A DNA stretch of 33,737 nt from Pseudomonadota bacterium (GCA_021813365.1 JAKALB010000016.1:1-33737); one strand, 5' to 3'; shown: positions 18,035-28,306, counted from the first letter of the stretch. The notes: generated by a model from the letters alone, not told the origin. A program made the numbers and translations.

Positions 18035-18940
18035 ATGGATCGTCTGACCGAAATGGAAGCCTTTGCCACGGTCGTGGACCAGGGTGGCTTCACGGACGCC
18101 GCGAAGAAGATGGGAATTTCGAAATCGGCCGTGTCCAAACACGTGTCGGCACTGGAGGCGCGCTTGGGGGCCCGCCTTCTGAACCGCACGACGCGCCGGG
18201 TTTCGCCCACCGAAATCGGGCTTGCCTACTATGACCGCGCCCGCAGGGTGCTGAACGACGCCGGCGAGGCGGATGCGCTGGTGACATCCATGCAATCCGC
18301 GCCCTCGGGCCTGCTGCGGATCAGTGTGGCCACCGATTTCGGGGTCAACCTCTTGTCGCCGATTCTGGGCGATTTCCTGCTGGAATACCCGGACATCACC
18401 GTCAACATGGTGTTGAACAACCGCTATGTCGAGCTGATCAGCGAGGGTTTCGACATGGCGATCCGGGTCGGAGAGCTGGAAGATTCGTCGCTGCGAGCCC
18501 GGAAACTGGCCGAGACGACGAAGAAGATGATCGGCTCGCCAGCCTATTTCCAGAAGTTCGGCCGACCGATGAAGATCGACGATCTGAACGATCACAAGCT
18601 GCTGCATTACTCCAACCAGGCCAATGGCAATGTGTGGAAGGTCACCGCGCCCTCGGGCGAAAAGCGGCAGATCCGCACGGCGGGCTGGCTGACGGTCAAC
18701 GATGGCCAGTCGCTGCTGAACGCGGCGATCTCGGGCCTGGGCATCGCCTACCTGCCCTCGTTTCTCTATGCCGATTCGATGCGCCGCGGCGAAGTCGAAG
18801 AGGCGATCCCCGGCCTGCCTTGCGAAGTGCAGGGCATCTATGCGGTCTATCCGCCGGGTCGGTTCACCCAGCCCAAGGTGCGCGCCTTCATCGATTTCCT
18901 GGCAAGGCGGTTCCTCGACAAGGGCCCCGACAACTGGTGA
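18035..18940 (+). CDS. LysR family transcriptional regulator
   Basis: HTH MEAFATVVDQGGFTDAAKKMGISKSAVSKHVSALEARLGARLLNRTTRRVSPTEIG; substrate-binding domain follows. ATG 18035 preferred over TTG 18023. Confidence 0.96.
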   Translation: MDRLTEMEAFATVVDQGGFTDAAKKMGISKSAVSKHVSALEARLGARLLNRTTRRVSPTEIGLAYYDRARRVLNDAGEADALVTSMQSAPSGLLRISVATDFGVNLLSPILGDFLLEYPDITVNMVLNNRYVELISEGFDMAIRVGELEDSSLRARKLAETTKKMIGSPAYFQKFGRPMKIDDLNDHKLLHYSNQANGNVWKVTAPSGEKRQIRTAGWLTVNDGQSLLNAAISGLGIAYLPSFLYADSMRRGEVEEAIPGLPCEVQGIYAVYPPGRFTQPKVRAFIDFLARRFLDKGPDNW

Positions 18941-19000
18941 AGCCCCGGCTGGCGAGGCCTCGGCGATGCTTTGATACGACGGGTTTCCGAGTGAGTGGTT

Positions 19001-19999
19001 CTAAGGTGTGGCGGAAGGCAACTGGGTCGAGGTGAGAACCACCTCGACCCATCTGTTTCTGGCTCGGCCTTCCTCGGTCAGGTTGGTGGTGCGCGGCGCC
19101 AGGAAGCCCACGCCATCGGCCGCCACCTGATCGGCCGCAACCCCCAGCGCGATCAGCGCCTGCCGCGCCGACTGCGCGCGCGCCCTCGACAGCGCCAGAT
19201 TGCCCGCAGCACCGCCGGTGGCGTCGCTGTGGCCCACAAGGACCACGGTCATGTCGGGATGCGCCATCAGCCAGGCGGCCAGTTCCGCCAGCGAGCCATA
19301 GTCTCCGGGCTGCAGATCGGCCTTGCCCGAGGCGAAGGCCAGGTCGTCCAGAGGTGCGCTGCCCTGCGCGAGCAACCTGTCGACCAGGTTGCCCGATGGT
19401 TCGGCCTGGCTTGCCCCGGCGGCCGGCTGTGCATCGGGCAGGGTCGAGGCATCCGCCCCGGCATTGCCAGTCGCCGCCGCCTGGGCCACCGGGGCGGCAG
19501 GCTGCGGGCCGACCAGGGTGATCTGCACATAGGCCGCCTGAGTCGAACGGCTGACCAGCAGCGTCACGCCCTCACCCGTCCTGCGGGCGGCCAGATAGCG
19601 GAAATCGCCCAGGTCCACATGCATGTCGGGCTCGGGCAGCACCGGAATGGCATAGCGGAAGTCGAAACCGCCGCAGGCCGTGGTCGCGCATTCGTAGGTC
19701 AGGGTGAAACCGGCGGCCAAGACATTGGCGCGCAGGCGACTCATCAGGTCTGCCGTGGCCAGGGGCTGTTCGATGCGCCAGGCAGTCTGGCTGACCCGAC
19801 CCGACAGATATGCGCCCGGCACTCTGCCTTCGGACCAGGGGCCGGACGGCAGCAGCAGATCGCCGGTCGCCACGGCAGGCGCGGCGGTCTGGTGCGCCGG
19901 CTGCGGCAGGTCCAGCGTCAGGGGTTCGGCCAGGGCGCTCGGCGGCAACGAGGCCAGCACCAGGATCAGGCCAGTGCCGAGGGAAAGTCTGACAGCCAT
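19001..19999 (-). CDS. OmpA family protein
   Basis: Signal peptide plus C-terminal OmpA domain TVVLVGHSDATGGAAGNLALSRARAQSARQALIALGV..RARNRWVEVVL. Confidence 0.92.
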   Translation of the reverse strand: MAVRLSLGTGLILVLASLPPSALAEPLTLDLPQPAHQTAAPAVATGDLLLPSGPWSEGRVPGAYLSGRVSQTAWRIEQPLATADLMSRLRANVLAAGFTLTYECATTACGGFDFRYAIPVLPEPDMHVDLGDFRYLAARRTGEGVTLLVSRSTQAAYVQITLVGPQPAAPVAQAAATGNAGADASTLPDAQPAAGASQAEPSGNLVDRLLAQGSAPLDDLAFASGKADLQPGDYGSLAELAAWLMAHPDMTVVLVGHSDATGGAAGNLALSRARAQSARQALIALGVAADQVAADGVGFLAPRTTNLTEEGRARNRWVEVVLTSTQLPSATP

Positions 20000-20011
20000 G
20001 CGGCGCTTTCG

Positions 20012-20725
20012 TTAACGGGGCAGTTCGCGGTAGTGATACCCGGCCACGGGGTCCATGCACAGCTTCTCGTACAGGGCACGGGCTGGTGCATTGGCGCGGG
20101 TCACCACCAGGCCAAGGTGGCTGGCGCCCTGTTCGCCCGCCCACAGGGCCGCCGCGCGCACCAGGTGCGCGGCCGCTCCCTTGCGGCGGAAGTCCGGCCG
20201 GATGTTCAGGGCATGCAGCATGGCATGGGGTCCGGCCGCTGCCACGAAGGCCACGCCTGCCGGGCGGTCGGCGGCACGGGCCAGGATCACGGCCTTGGGG
20301 TGCTGCACCCGCTCCATCACCGCCAGCCGCCCGTCGCCGATCCCGGCCTCAGCCCAGATGTCGCGGGCGATCTGCATGGGCGGCCAATGTGCAAATGCGG
20401 CCAGCGGCGGGATGGGGCGGGCCAGAGTTTCGACCGGCGCGGCATAGCCCAGCACCGGATCGATCAGCGCATAGCCCCGGGCGGCAAGGGCTTTGTCCAG
20501 CGTCGCCTGCGCCGGCAACACCTGAAACAGCGGTGACTGGCCCATTTGGCGCGCGGCCGCTTCGGCCAGGTCCAGGTCGGCCGGGGTCCAGCTGCCCAGG
20601 ACAGAGGCCGCCGAGACGCGCTTGCCTCCGCCCCGCCCCTGGCGCAGCACGACCGGCCCCAGCATCTGCCGGTGCGCAGGGGGCCAGGTGGCTTCCATCG
20701 CCTGCAACAGCGCCTCGGGCGTCAT
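20012..20725 (-). CDS. GNAT family N-acetyltransferase
   Basis: MLHALNIRPDFRRKGAAAHLVRAAALWAGEQGASHLGLVVTRANAPARALYEKLCM. Confidence 0.9.
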   Translation of the reverse strand: MTPEALLQAMEATWPPAHRQMLGPVVLRQGRGGGKRVSAASVLGSWTPADLDLAEAAARQMGQSPLFQVLPAQATLDKALAARGYALIDPVLGYAAPVETLARPIPPLAAFAHWPPMQIARDIWAEAGIGDGRLAVMERVQHPKAVILARAADRPAGVAFVAAAGPHAMLHALNIRPDFRRKGAAAHLVRAAALWAGEQGASHLGLVVTRANAPARALYEKLCMDPVAGYHYRELPR

Positions 20726-21441
20726 GCGAACAGCTGCTCCAGCCGGGTGAAGGCCTGGTCCAGCCGGGCCGGATCGGTGCCGCGCACCACCAGGTTGGTG
20801 CCCATCCGGCCCTGACTGTGGAACGGATAGGATCCCATCGACAGATCGGGATATTCCGCCGCCAGCGCGGCAAAGCTCTCGGCAATGTCGCCTTCGCCGC
20901 GCAGGACACGCAGGGACCGTGACAACAGCGGCGCGCCGCCGGTCAGCCGAGGCAGAAGGCCGGCCAGCATCGCCTCGAAGATGGCGGGCACACCGGCCAT
21001 GACATGCACATTGCCCACCGAAAATCCGGGGGCGACCGAGATCGGGTTGTCGATCAGGATGGCAGTGTCGGGGATGCGCGCCATCCGCTGCCGCGCCTCG
21101 TTGAACGGCAGACCCTGCCGGTCGTAATGGGCCTGCAACAGCGCCATGGCATCGGGGCGGTGGCTGATGCCGACCCCACAGGCATCCGCCACGGCATCGG
21201 CGGTGATGTCGTCATGCGTCGGGCCGATCCCGCCAGAGGTGAACAGATGGTCGTGCCCCGCCTTCAAGGCCCGGATCGCCGTGACGATTGCGCCATGGTC
21301 ATCAGCCACAAAGCGTGCTTCGCGCAGGATAATCCCGCGTTCGGTCAGGGCCTTGGCCAGATGGTGCATGTTGCTGTCGCGGGTGCGCCCAGACAGGATC
21401 TCGTCGCCGATCACCAGCATGGCGGCGGTGGGATTTGGCAT
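20722..21441 (-). CDS. Competence/damage-inducible protein A-like, MoaB/Mog-fold domain only
   Basis: AMLVIGDEILSGRTRDSNMHHLAKALTERG..HDHLFTSGGIGPTHDDITADAVA; start ATG 21441 (SD gaggag) or 21447; 4-bp overlap with GNAT. Confidence 0.9.
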   Translation of the reverse strand: MPNPTAAMLVIGDEILSGRTRDSNMHHLAKALTERGIILREARFVADDHGAIVTAIRALKAGHDHLFTSGGIGPTHDDITADAVADACGVGISHRPDAMALLQAHYDRQGLPFNEARQRMARIPDTAILIDNPISVAPGFSVGNVHVMAGVPAIFEAMLAGLLPRLTGGAPLLSRSLRVLRGEGDIAESFAALAAEYPDLSMGSYPFHSQGRMGTNLVVRGTDPARLDQAFTRLEQLFA

Positions 21442-21534
21442 CGTCATCTCCTCTTGCGCGCGCATCATGGCCGGGTTGCAGGCTCTGGCCAAGGGCCCAT
21501 CCATCGCCTAAGTAGGGGTCGAATGGAGAGGGTG

Positions 21535-22359
21535 ATGGACGATACACGCGGACGGGTGACCCGGGATGGCATTCGCATCTACGAGGATGCGGATTTGGAG
21601 GGGATGCGCGCCGCGGGCCGGATCGCGGCGGAAATCCTCGACGAAGTGGGGGCGCTGGTGAAACCCGGCGCCACGACCGGCCAGATCGACGATTTCATCC
21701 GCGAGGCCGTGGCCCGGAAGGGCGCGGTATCGGCCACGATCGGCTACAAGGGCTATCAGCATGCCTCCTGCATCTCCGTCAACCATGTGGTCTGCCATGG
21801 AATTCCGGGGGCCAAGATTCCGGGCCGGTCGTCGGATGTGCTGCAGGAGACGGATATCCTGAACATCGATGTCACGGTGATCGTGGATGGCTGGTTTGGC
21901 GATTCAAGCCGGATGTATGTGGCCGGCACGGCCAAGCCCTTCGCCGACCGGCTGATCCGCGTGACCCACGAGGCCCTGATGCGCGGCATCGCTGCGGTGA
22001 AGCCGGGCAACACCTTCGGCGACATCGGCCATGCGATCCAGAGTTTCGTCGAAGCGAACCGGATGTCCGTTGTCCGCGATTTCTGTGGCCATGGTCTGGG
22101 CCGGGTGTTCCACGCCCCGCCGAACGTGCTGCATTATGGCCGCCCTGGAACGGGCGCGGTGCTGGAGGAAGGCATGTTCTTCACCATCGAACCGATGGTG
22201 AACCTCGGCCGGCCCGAGACCAGGATCCTGTCCGACGACTGGACCGCGATCACCCGCGACAGGAGCCTGTCGGCGCAATATGAACATTCGGTGGGGGTCA
22301 CCGCGACGGGCTGCGAAATCTTCACCGCTTCGCCCGCGGGCAAGTTCTTCAGCCCCTGA
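21535..22359 (+). CDS. map: Type I methionine aminopeptidase
   Basis: MRAAGRIAAEILDEVGALVKPGATTGQIDDF, SCISVNHVVCHGIPG, DILNIDVTVIVDGWFGDSSRM, FCGHGLGRVFHAPPNVLHYG, MFFTIEPMVN. Confidence 0.97.
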   Translation: MDDTRGRVTRDGIRIYEDADLEGMRAAGRIAAEILDEVGALVKPGATTGQIDDFIREAVARKGAVSATIGYKGYQHASCISVNHVVCHGIPGAKIPGRSSDVLQETDILNIDVTVIVDGWFGDSSRMYVAGTAKPFADRLIRVTHEALMRGIAAVKPGNTFGDIGHAIQSFVEANRMSVVRDFCGHGLGRVFHAPPNVLHYGRPGTGAVLEEGMFFTIEPMVNLGRPETRILSDDWTAITRDRSLSAQYEHSVGVTATGCEIFTASPAGKFFSP

Positions 22360-22418
22360 TCACGCGCCCCGACCGGCGGTCTCCGGCGGCCGCCTGCGGC
22401 GACACCTCCGGCCGGCGA

Positions 22419-22547
22419 GGGGGGCTCTGCCCCCCGGCTTCGCCGCCCCCCGGGATATTTGTGGCAAGATGAAAGGCAGGACGGATCGCGGCTTTCATCT
22501 TGCCGCAAATATCCCACCGGGGGTCTGGGGGGTGTGAAACCCCCCAG
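22419..22547. repeat. Intergenic repeat locus B: inverted pair of the motif flanked by hairpins
   Basis: GGGATATTTGTGGCAAGATGAAAG (22452-22475) and its reverse complement CTTTCATCTTGCCGCAAATATCCC (22492-22515), 23/24 identical, 16-nt spacer; flanking hairpins 22419-22435 (ggggggc-tct-gcccccc) and 22525-22547 (ctggggggt-gtgaa-accccccag). Confidence 0.92.
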
Positions 22548-22594
22548 CATGATGCCCCCCAGAATGATGACGGCCGCCGGATGGATCGCGCCGG

Positions 22595-23626
22595 TCAGGG
22601 GCGGAACGGGATGGGGATCGCATCCCTGCCTTCGAGAACCAGGTCGATCAGGCAGTGGGCCAGGCCAGGCGCGATGCCGAAGCCGATCTTGAAGCCGCCA
22701 TTGGCCAGGTAATGGCCGGGGCGGTCGGGCCAGGGGCCGATCAGCGGCAGGCGGGATCTGGCGCGGGGGCGCAGGCCGGCCCAGCGGTGCAGGACCGGAG
22801 CATTGGCCAGGATCGGCAGCGTGGCCCGGGCCCTTGCGATCAGGGCGTCGAGTCGGGCATCGGTCGCCTCGGGGTCGGTCCATGTGGTTTCGCTCGTGGA
22901 ACCGATGGCCACGCTGCCATCGGCATGCGGCACGATGTGCAGGCCGGGGGCATAGAATTGCGGAGCGGTTTCGAAGCCGGGGCAGTGGAAGCTGGCGGCC
23001 TGGCCTTTCACTCCCTGGCCGGCGGGCTGTCCGGTCGCCCGGGACAGGGCCTCGAGGCCCGCCACGCCGGTGGCGTGGATCACCCGGCCCTCGTCCTGGC
23101 CATCGCCCAGCACGATCTCGCCGCCCCTGGCACGGACCGCTCCGGCCAGCGCGGCAAGAGCCAGGCGGGGGTGAAGGCGGGCGGTCAGGGTGTCTTCGAT
23201 CAGAAGGCCAGTGGGCGAGACCGGGGCGAAGGCATGGTCGGGGCGGGGGATCACATGCCACCGCGCCCGGCCGCGCCATAGGGTTTCCGACGCCCGGGCG
23301 CGGGTTTCGGCCAGGGCCACGGCGGCGGCATCGGCCAGGGCCTGCCAGCGGTGGGTGCGGGCAAAGCCCGTGGGAAGGCCGGAGGCCTGCTCGACCCCGG
23401 CCCAGAAGGCAGGGGCGGCGAGCAGGCTCTCGAGCTGGAATTGCTTGGCCTCGGTCCATTGCTCGGGGGCATGCGGGGCCAGCGCGCCCACCAGGCCGCC
23501 CGAGGCACCGGCGCCCAGCCGGAACCTTTCGATCAGGCGGACGCGGGCGCCGCGGCGCGCGGCTTCCCAGGCCAGCGCCAGGCCGGTCACGCCACCGCCC
23601 CTGACCGTGAGATCGACCCTTGCCAT
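22595..23626 (-). CDS. FAD-dependent oxidoreductase (DAO/glycine-oxidase-like; candidate stand-alone MnmC oxidoreductase domain)
   Basis: VDLTVRGGGVTGLALAWEAARRGARVRLIER, GASGGLVGALAPHAPEQW, WAGLRPRARSRLPLIGPWPDRPGHYLANGGFKIGFGIAP; divergent from mnmD. Confidence 0.85.
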   Translation of the reverse strand: MARVDLTVRGGGVTGLALAWEAARRGARVRLIERFRLGAGASGGLVGALAPHAPEQWTEAKQFQLESLLAAPAFWAGVEQASGLPTGFARTHRWQALADAAAVALAETRARASETLWRGRARWHVIPRPDHAFAPVSPTGLLIEDTLTARLHPRLALAALAGAVRARGGEIVLGDGQDEGRVIHATGVAGLEALSRATGQPAGQGVKGQAASFHCPGFETAPQFYAPGLHIVPHADGSVAIGSTSETTWTDPEATDARLDALIARARATLPILANAPVLHRWAGLRPRARSRLPLIGPWPDRPGHYLANGGFKIGFGIAPGLAHCLIDLVLEGRDAIPIPFRP

Positions 23627-23671
23627 TGCCCCTGCCCTTGCCCATGGTCCGCCGCCGAAGGATTAGGGCAG

Positions 23672-24367
23672 ATGCAGACCGATGAACAGGGACCGACGAC
23701 CCAGGCCGGGCATGGCCTGGATTGGCGTGCGGGCGGCGTGCCCGTGTCGCGTCGGTTTGGCGACCCGTTCTTTTCGCTGGAAGGCGGGTTGGCCGAGACA
23801 GGGCATGTCTTTCACCACGGCAATGATCTGGCTTCGCGGCTGTGCGACGGGTTCCGGATCGCCGAAACCGGATTCGGCACCGGGCTGAATCTGCTGGCCA
23901 CGGTGGCGCTGTGGCGGGGCCTGGGCCGGCCCGGCGGAATCACATTCACCAGTTTCGAGGCATTCCCCCTGTCGCCCGAGGAAATGGCGCGGGCCCATGC
24001 GGCCCTTCCCGGCCTGGCCGACCTGTCGACGCAATTGCTGGACCTGTGGGGTCAGGGTGCGCGCGCCTTCACCCTGGGCGGCCTGCGAGTCCGCGTGATC
24101 GAGGGCGACGCGCGGCTGACCCTGCCGGCCTGGGACGGCCGGGCGGATGCCTGGTTCCTGGACGGCTTTGCCCCGGCCAGGAATCCCGAACTCTGGTCGG
24201 ATGTGCTGATGGTCGAAGTCGCACGCCACACCGCGCCGGGTGGCAGCTTTGCCACCTATACGGCGGCCGGTGCGGTCCGGCGGTCGTTGCAGGCGGCGGG
24301 CTTTGTGGTGGAGCGCGTGCCCGGCTTTGGCCGCAAGCGGCACATGACCAGGGGGTATCTGCCATGA
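23672..24367 (+). CDS. mnmD: tRNA 5-methylaminomethyl-2-thiouridine(34) methyltransferase MnmD (MnmC N-terminal domain homologue)
   Basis: PVSRRFGDPFFSLEGGLAETGHVFHHGNDL, RIAETGFGTGLNLL, DAWFLDGFAPARNPELWSDVLM, GSFATYTAAGAVRRSLQAAGF. Confidence 0.92.
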   Translation: MQTDEQGPTTQAGHGLDWRAGGVPVSRRFGDPFFSLEGGLAETGHVFHHGNDLASRLCDGFRIAETGFGTGLNLLATVALWRGLGRPGGITFTSFEAFPLSPEEMARAHAALPGLADLSTQLLDLWGQGARAFTLGGLRVRVIEGDARLTLPAWDGRADAWFLDGFAPARNPELWSDVLMVEVARHTAPGGSFATYTAAGAVRRSLQAAGFVVERVPGFGRKRHMTRGYLP

Positions 24368-25233
24368 AGGCATCGCCGCTGAAGGGCATCTGGCTGATGA
24401 TCGCGGCTTCGGCCGCGCTGGCGGTGCAGGACGGATTTTCGCGCAAGCTTGCCGGAGACTACAACACGCTGATGGTCGTGGCCTTCCGCTACTGGATCTT
24501 CGCGCTGTTCGTCCTGGGACATGCGGCGCGGCGCCCGGAAGGGTTCCGCGCGGCGATAGGCAGCCGGCGACTGGGGGTCCACGGGCTGCGGGCCCTGGTG
24601 ATGATTGCCGACATCCTGTTGATGGTGCAGGCTTTCACGGTGATCGGCCTGGTGCAGAGCCATGCGGTCTTTGCGGTCTGCCCCTTGCTGGTCATGGCCA
24701 TGTCGGGGCCCTTCCTGGGCGAAAGGATCGGCCTGGCGCGCTGGGGCGCGGTGGTTCTGGGGCTGGTGGGCGTGCTGATCATCCTGCGGCCGGGGGCCGA
24801 GGTGTTTTCGCTGGGGGCGCTGATGCCGCTGGGCGCAGCGATGATGTGGGGGCTTTACTCGGTGCTGACCCGGGCCACGACGCGCGACGAACCGGCCTTT
24901 CCTGCCGTCTTCTGGCCGGCCGTGCTGGGCGCGGTGATCCTGCTGCCCCTGGGCATCTGGAACTGGCGCCCGGTGGCAGAGGATGACTGGGCACTGCTGC
25001 TGGGCTATGCCGGGGTGGCGATCCTGGGGAACTGGCTGTTGACCAAGGCATACGAGGCGGCCGAGGCCTCGGTCCTGCAACCCTTCGCCTATCTGCTGTC
25101 GGTTTTCTCTGTCCTGGTCGGGCTGACCGTTTTTGACGAACGGCTGGAGCCGCTGGTGGCGCTGGGCGGGGCAATCGTCTGCGGGGCCGGCCTCCTGGCC
25201 CTGATCCTGGCCCGGCGCGAGGCAAGGCGGTGA
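24364..25233 (+). CDS. DMT family (EamA) transporter
   Basis: About 10 TM segments, two EamA halves; ATG overlaps the mnmD stop (ATGA). Confidence 0.92.
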   Translation: MKASPLKGIWLMIAASAALAVQDGFSRKLAGDYNTLMVVAFRYWIFALFVLGHAARRPEGFRAAIGSRRLGVHGLRALVMIADILLMVQAFTVIGLVQSHAVFAVCPLLVMAMSGPFLGERIGLARWGAVVLGLVGVLIILRPGAEVFSLGALMPLGAAMMWGLYSVLTRATTRDEPAFPAVFWPAVLGAVILLPLGIWNWRPVAEDDWALLLGYAGVAILGNWLLTKAYEAAEASVLQPFAYLLSVFSVLVGLTVFDERLEPLVALGGAIVCGAGLLALILARREARR

Positions 25234-26108
25234 GAGAGCGCAATCCAAGGCGTGGCATCGGCTTCATCGTTGCCTCGACCATGATCTTTGCCGCACAGGA
25301 CGGGATCACGCGCCACCTGGCCACCGAATATTCGCCGGTCATGGTGGTGATGATCCGCTTCTGGTTCTTCGGGGCCTTCACGCTGGTGCTGGCCGCGCGC
25401 GGCCCGGGCGGCATCCGCGCCGCGGCCCGCAGCCATTATCCCGGGTTGCAGGTCGTTCGCGGATTGGTGCTGGTGACGCAGATCTGTCTGATGAGCCTGG
25501 CTTTCGTGAAGCTGGGTCTGATTCCGTCGCATGCGGTGGCCACGGTGTATCCGCTGATCGTGACCGCGCTGTCCGGCCCGATCCTGGGCGAGAGGGTGGG
25601 CTGGCGGCGCTGGCTCGCGGTGGCGGTGGGCTTCGCGGGCGAGCTGATCATCCTGGAGCCGGGGTTTGGCGTCTTTTCGCCCTGGGCCCTGCTGCCCTTC
25701 CTGAGCGCCTTCCTGTTCGCGCTTTACGTGCTGCTGACGCGCTATGTTTCGGACCGCGATTCCTCTGGCACCAGTTTCTTCTTCACCGGCACGGTGGGTG
25801 CGCTGGCCATGACGGCGGTCGGATTCTACTACTGGCAGCCGATGACGCCGGCGGATTGGGCACTGATGGCCGTGCTGTGCGTGTTTTCCGCCGCCGGGCA
25901 CTGGTTCCTGATCAAGGCCTATGCCGCGGCCGAGGCGGCGACGATCCAGCCCTTCGCCTATCTGCAACTGGTCTGGATTTCCATCCTGGGGGTCACGCTG
26001 TTCGGCGAGGTCTTGCGGCCCAACGTGGCCATTGGCGCGGCACTGGTGGTGGCGGCAGGCCTGTTCACCCTCTGGCGGCAATATGCAAGGGCCAGAGCCC
26101 GCCGATAG
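25230..26108 (+). CDS. DMT family (EamA) transporter
   Basis: About 10 TM segments, paralogous to the preceding gene; GTG start overlaps its stop (GTGA). Confidence 0.92.
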   Translation: MRERNPRRGIGFIVASTMIFAAQDGITRHLATEYSPVMVVMIRFWFFGAFTLVLAARGPGGIRAAARSHYPGLQVVRGLVLVTQICLMSLAFVKLGLIPSHAVATVYPLIVTALSGPILGERVGWRRWLAVAVGFAGELIILEPGFGVFSPWALLPFLSAFLFALYVLLTRYVSDRDSSGTSFFFTGTVGALAMTAVGFYYWQPMTPADWALMAVLCVFSAAGHWFLIKAYAAAEAATIQPFAYLQLVWISILGVTLFGEVLRPNVAIGAALVVAAGLFTLWRQYARARARR

Positions 26109-26151
26109 GAGGTATTCGGGATGGGCTTCATGCCCGTCTCCGGTGCCGGGC

Positions 26152-28122
26152 CTAGTTCCCCGTCAGTTCCGTCAGGATGTCCACCGGCACGACCTTGCCC
26201 TTCAGCTTGGCGCGATAGATCACCACGCTTTCGGTCACCCGCATCACATAGGTCCGGGTTTCGTTGAAGGGGATCGTCTCGACCCAATCCACCGGGTCCA
26301 CCGCGCCCGACCGCAGATCGCCGATCGACCGCAGCCAGTCTGACGCCCGTCGCGGCCCGGCGTTGTAGCCAACGGCGATCAGCGGGATGGCGGGGCCGAA
26401 CTGGTCGACCAGGCCCTTCAGATATTCCGAGCCGATCAGCAGGTTGTAGGCCGGGTCGCTGGTCAGCCGGGACTGGTCGAATTCCACGCCCAGTTCCCTG
26501 GCCTGGGCGCGGGCGGTTTCGGGCATCACCTGCATCAGGCCCAGCGCGCCCGCTGCCGAGGTGGCCTCTGGGTTGAACTCGCTTTCCCGGCGGGCGATCG
26601 ACAGGGCAAGGGCGCGGCTGACCGGCAGTTCGTAGGGCACCACGTCGGGAATCGGGTAATAGGCGCCGGGAAAGATGACGCCGCGTTCGGCGGCGGCCTT
26701 GGCCACCAGGATCGCGTTGCGGAACTCGCCCATTTCCAGCGACAGGCCGGCGATGCGGCCCATCTCCTCCGGAGTCAGGCTGGCGCACAGATGCACCAGG
26801 AAGCGGCCCGAAAGCTGCTCGTCACCGGCCCTGGCCAGGCGGATGCCGGCCTCCAGCACCGAAGACTTCGCCAGTCTGGTGCCCTCGATCGAACCATCGG
26901 GCCAGGCGTAGGACAAGAGGTCGGCGTCGATCTTCTGGTTCAGCTTTTGCGCCGACAGAAGGCCATAATAGGCGCTCTGGTTTTTCGCACCCAGCTGATA
27001 GGCGGCGCGGGCCTGTTCGGTCTGGCCCAGCGCCTCGTAGGCGCGGCCCATCCAGTAGGCGCGGCGCGAGGTGGTGATCGGTGTGCCGGTCTGGGGCAGG
27101 TTCTGAAAATGGGTCAGCGCCCGGGCCGGATCGTCCAGGCGCCGCAGCGCGATGAAACCCGCCAGGAATTCAAGGTCGTTGTAATTGTCCTGGTCCGGCC
27201 GCAACCAGTGCCGCGCGGCCACGCGGTAGGCGTCCTTCGGGTCGCCCGTCCGCATCAGGTAGCGCGCCAGCGTCAGCCGCCGGTCCGACCAGGCCTGGGG
27301 GTCACCCAGGGACCGGGCAGAATCGGAGGCCTGCAGGATCATCCTGGTCGCGTCAGGGTAAAGATCGCGCCGCATCCGCCAGATGAACCGTTCATAGGCC
27401 AGGCCCGGATCAGCGGCCAGGCTGGCCGGCACGGCCTTCAGATAGCTGGCGGCATCGTCGGCATTCGCCCGCAGCGCCATCCGCGCCGCAGCCAGGGCCT
27501 TCCAGTCGGCGCCGACGCGGGGCAACATGCGTTCGGCCTCGCCGGTCCGGTTGCCATCCCACAAGATCGCGTCCAGACGGGCGATGTTGCCTGCCGCCTC
27601 GACCTCGGGGTGCCGGGCCAGCAGGGCCTCCTCCTCCTCGGGGGTGAATTTCAGCTCGGTCCAGCCCCGCAGCGCCTCGGCCCGGGCGCGGTCGGCCTGG
27701 CCGGAGGCATCCAGCGCACGGATCAGCGCCAGCGAGCCCTGCGCGGTGCGCGGCAGGTCGGCACCGAAATAGGCGATGACCCGCGCCGCCTCGGCGCCGG
27801 CCAGTTGCGGTTCACCCTTTTCCTTCAGCAGCGGCAGGCCGGGCCAGTCGGGGCGGCGGGCCAGAAAGGTTTCGTAATCGCCAAGGCTGCCCTGCCCGGC
27901 ACGCAGGCGCTGCCATTCGATGACATCGGCGGCCACGGCGCCGGCTGCCCGGGCCTGTGCCGTGGCCGCGGCCCAGTCGCCCGCCCTGGCGGCGTCCAGC
28001 GCGGCGGCGAAGGCGGCGATTTCCTGCTTTTCCCCGGCGGGGGCGGACAGGGGGGACAGCACGAGACCCAGGGCAACAGCCAGGGTCGCAAGCGGGCGGA
28101 GGCAAATCAGGGAGGGTCGCAT
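26152..28122 (-). CDS. Soluble lytic murein transglycosylase
   Basis: [30 protein letters not shown] signal peptide; [33 protein letters not shown] catalytic motif; ATG 28122 chosen over the listed 28233. Confidence 0.94.
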   Translation of the reverse strand: MRPSLICLRPLATLAVALGLVLSPLSAPAGEKQEIAAFAAALDAARAGDWAAATAQARAAGAVAADVIEWQRLRAGQGSLGDYETFLARRPDWPGLPLLKEKGEPQLAGAEAARVIAYFGADLPRTAQGSLALIRALDASGQADRARAEALRGWTELKFTPEEEEALLARHPEVEAAGNIARLDAILWDGNRTGEAERMLPRVGADWKALAAARMALRANADDAASYLKAVPASLAADPGLAYERFIWRMRRDLYPDATRMILQASDSARSLGDPQAWSDRRLTLARYLMRTGDPKDAYRVAARHWLRPDQDNYNDLEFLAGFIALRRLDDPARALTHFQNLPQTGTPITTSRRAYWMGRAYEALGQTEQARAAYQLGAKNQSAYYGLLSAQKLNQKIDADLLSYAWPDGSIEGTRLAKSSVLEAGIRLARAGDEQLSGRFLVHLCASLTPEEMGRIAGLSLEMGEFRNAILVAKAAAERGVIFPGAYYPIPDVVPYELPVSRALALSIARRESEFNPEATSAAGALGLMQVMPETARAQARELGVEFDQSRLTSDPAYNLLIGSEYLKGLVDQFGPAIPLIAVGYNAGPRRASDWLRSIGDLRSGAVDPVDWVETIPFNETRTYVMRVTESVVIYRAKLKGKVVPVDILTELTGN

Positions 28123-28306
28123 GGCCGGAGTCTGCCTCAGGCGGAAACACAGGGCAACCCGGGCCGGCGCTATCGGCCATGGCTTCGGTCTGGCCGGGCG
28201 GTTCTTTGCTTGGCAAGGGGCCGGCGCTCGCATAAGACAGGCGCGTTTTCATGCGGGGCCAAAGGCATTGAGTCCCGCCAAACCGCCAGACCAGAGGAGA
28301 CGTGTC

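Noticed and set aside
22540-22572. Short direct repeat ccccccagcatgatg/ccccccagaatgatga considered as a CRISPR-like or tandem unit
   Set aside because: Only two imperfect units without spacers; part of the G/C-run decoration of repeat locus B.
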